Shown piece by piece: positions 12,776 to 14,047 of a stretch of 14,047 nt of DNA. A program made the position numbers and the translations under genes. This stretch comes from Thermodesulfovibrionales bacterium (GTDB lineage Bacteria > Nitrospirota > Thermodesulfovibrionia > Thermodesulfovibrionales > UBA1546), in NCBI GenBank assembly GCA_030018605.1, contig JASEHP010000028.1:1-14047 (forward strand), in the 5' to 3' direction. Position 1 is the stretch's first letter; every line of letters starts with the position of its first letter. The notes beneath the pieces are model-generated. The model made no database searches and was not told where the DNA came from. It saw only the letters and a program-made list of their open reading frames with translations.

Positions 12776-13927
12776 TTATAGTCCTGCTTCTTTTTTCAAT
12801 GTATCTGCCTTGTCTGTTTTCTCCCATGTGAAGTCAGGGTCATTCTTGCCGAAATGTCCATATGCGGCTGTTTTCTTGTATATCGGCCTTCTCAACTTGA
12901 GATGTTCTATTATGCCTTTAGGCGTCAGGTTGAAATTCTTCCTGATTAACTGAACGATTTTATCTCCATCAATCTTTCCTGTCCCGAATGTGTCAACAAG
13001 AATTGAAACAGGTTCAGGGATGCCGATGGCATATGCAAGCTGGACTTCAACTCTGTCTGCTATGCCTGACGCAGCGATATTTTTGGCTATATACCTCGAA
13101 ACGTAGGCGCCTGAGCGGTCAACTTTCGTTGGATCTTTTCCGGAGAAGCATCCGCCTCCGTGGCTTCCAACTCCTCCGTAGCTGTCAACTATTATCTTTC
13201 TTCCAGTCAGTCCGGTATCACCCATAGGGCCTCCGACAACAAAACGGCCTGTGGGGTTAATGTAGTATTTCACGTTTTCCTCATCAAGGAGTTCCTTCGG
13301 GATAACAGGCTTGATTACCTTTTCGATGATGTCTTCTTTCATATCCTTCATATGCACGTCAGGGCTATGCTGGGAAGATACGACGATTGTATCTATCCTG
13401 AACGGTTTGCCGTCCTTGTATTCAATTGTAACCTGAGATTTTCCGTCAGGCCTAAGGTAGGGAAGGACATCATTTTTTCTGACCTCCGAAAGCCGCATTG
13501 CAATCTTATGCGCAAGCATGATTGGCAAAGGCATAAACTCGGGAGTTTCATTGCACGCAAAGCCGAACATCAGTCCCTGGTCCCCTGCGCCGCCTGTGTC
13601 AACACCCATAGCTATATCGCCGGACTGCTGGTCTATAGAGGTTATTACAGAGCAGGTTTCATAATCAAAACCGTATTTTGCTCTTGTATAGCCGATATTC
13701 TTAATGGTTTCTCTCACGATGTCAGGTATATGGACATAACATGTTGTTGAAATCTCGCCTGCGACAAAAGCCAGTCCTGTTGTCACAAGAGTCTCGCATG
13801 CCACTCTCGCAATTGGGTCCTGCGCAATTATCGCATCAAGAATTGCATCTGATATCTGGTCAGCTATCTTGTCAGGATGACCTTCGGTTACAGATTCAGA
13901 AGTAAAAAAATAGTTCTTTCTTGCCAT
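12776..13927 (-). CDS. metK: S-adenosylmethionine synthetase MetK
   Basis: MetK makes S-adenosylmethionine from ATP and methionine, using Mg and K ions, as a cytosolic homotetramer or dimer. The 383 residues match the usual length. HPDK lies at 17-20 in SESVTEGHPDKIADQISDAILD, the first signature GAGDQGLMFGFA at 113-124, and the second signature GGGCFSGKDPTKVDRSGAY at 257-275. The second signature has Cys260 where Ala is commonly found. All catalytic Asp, Lys and His positions in these motifs are present. AAGGAGG lies 6 bases before the start. It is the first gene of the long leftward block, with ahcY 79 bases downstream. No SAM-I riboswitch core can be recognised in the 120 bases of upstream sequence available. 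Confidence 0.98.
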   Translation of the reverse strand: MARKNYFFTSESVTEGHPDKIADQISDAILDAIIAQDPIARVACETLVTTGLAFVAGEISTTCYVHIPDIVRETIKNIGYTRAKYGFDYETCSVITSIDQQSGDIAMGVDTGGAGDQGLMFGFACNETPEFMPLPIMLAHKIAMRLSEVRKNDVLPYLRPDGKSQVTIEYKDGKPFRIDTIVVSSQHSPDVHMKDMKEDIIEKVIKPVIPKELLDEENVKYYINPTGRFVVGGPMGDTGLTGRKIIVDSYGGVGSHGGGCFSGKDPTKVDRSGAYVSRYIAKNIAASGIADRVEVQLAYAIGIPEPVSILVDTFGTGKIDGDKIVQLIRKNFNLTPKGIIEHLKLRRPIYKKTAAYGHFGKNDPDFTWEKTDKADTLKKEAGL

Positions 13928-13933
13928 GTGCAG

Positions 13934-13940
13934 CCTCCTT
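13934..13940 (-). promoter_or_regulatory. Strong Shine-Dalgarno of metK
   Basis: AAGGAGG on the minus strand, six bases before the ATG at 13927. Position and strength are ideal and confirm the start. Confidence 0.8.
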
Positions 13941-13961
13941 AAGCGTAAATTTAACCACTAT

Positions 13962-13967
13962 TTTATA
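13962..13967 (-). promoter_or_regulatory. Candidate -10 box upstream of metK
   Basis: TATAAA on the minus strand (13967 to 13962), giving a predicted leader of roughly 28 bases that includes the Shine-Dalgarno. No convincing -35 hexamer is seen 16-18 bp upstream, so a promoter here would need an activator or a different sigma factor. Confidence 0.3.
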
Positions 13968-13997
13968 AACTTTTGGATGAAAATGGAAGAGGTCGCA

Positions 13998-14047
13998 TTA
14001 AATCATCTAAAATGTAACCGAGAAGGTACTGGTTAAATCATCTAAAA
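13998..14047. repeat. 15-bp direct repeat upstream of metK
   Basis: TTAAATCATCTAAAA occurs at 13998-14012 and again at 14033-14047, a 35-base period. Similar but imperfect AGAGGT/AGAAGGT words precede each copy. TAACC (14015-14019) and GGTTA (14031-14035) form a short inverted repeat between them. The array is cut by the window edge and may continue. It could be a pair of protein binding sites controlling metK or the end of a mobile element; neither is shown. Confidence 0.7.

Noticed and set aside
13160..13750. A 196-codon open frame on the plus strand
   Set aside because: Fully antisense to metK, whose signatures are intact; the translation has no recognisable domain.
13928..14047. SAM riboswitch before metK
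   Set aside because: No SAM-I core or recognisable SAM-II/III motif in the available leader, and the predicted leader after the candidate -10 is too short. A riboswitch further right cannot be excluded.

Overview
This 14 kb window is a dense bacterial chromosomal segment of housekeeping genes. Gene content (citramalate synthase of the anaerobe type, an EF-G-2-like GTPase, RseC/MucC, a short AhcY, an Lgt with the GCCYG variant) and several kinds of short palindromic repeat suggest a Nitrospirota or Desulfobacterota-like anaerobe. That placement is inference from style, not a computed assignment. There is no tRNA, rRNA, CRISPR array, transposase or recognisable riboswitch, and no gene-free stretch longer than 300 bases.

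Layout. Nine genes run leftward as one long co-directional block from about 13927 to 2247: metK, ahcY, cimA, a small TPR protein, rseC, an EF-G-like gene, ileS, lspA and lgt. tsaD (1126-2184) is the only rightward gene and converges on lgt. Left of it, divergently, lie a 254-residue TPR protein and a 68-residue four-cysteine protein. The left edge may hold the start of another leftward gene. The right edge, upstream of metK, carries a 15-bp direct repeat with a 35-bp period.

How the genes work together. MetK and AhcY make S-adenosylmethionine and clear S-adenosylhomocysteine. CimA opens the pyruvate route to isoleucine and IleS charges that isoleucine to tRNA. LspA and Lgt are lipoprotein-processing enzymes, RseC is an envelope/redox membrane protein, and the EF-G-like protein and TsaD serve translation.

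Most notable are the repeats. (1) An array of 8-nt units that inverts in the middle occurs four times: in the metK/ahcY, ahcY/cimA and rseC/EF-G gaps, and inside tsaD, where it is read through as 27 extra residues. The one right-arm octamer whose consensus would give an in-frame TGA in tsaD is the one that has diverged. (2) A GTCATT...AATGAC element occurs twice, with a stem showing compensatory base changes. (3) A C-run/G-run palindrome sits in frame in the editing domain of ileS. (4) A GTAGC-TT-GCTAC hairpin and a decayed copy flank one family-2 element. Two TPR proteins 8 kb apart share an almost identical uncharacterised C-terminal tail.
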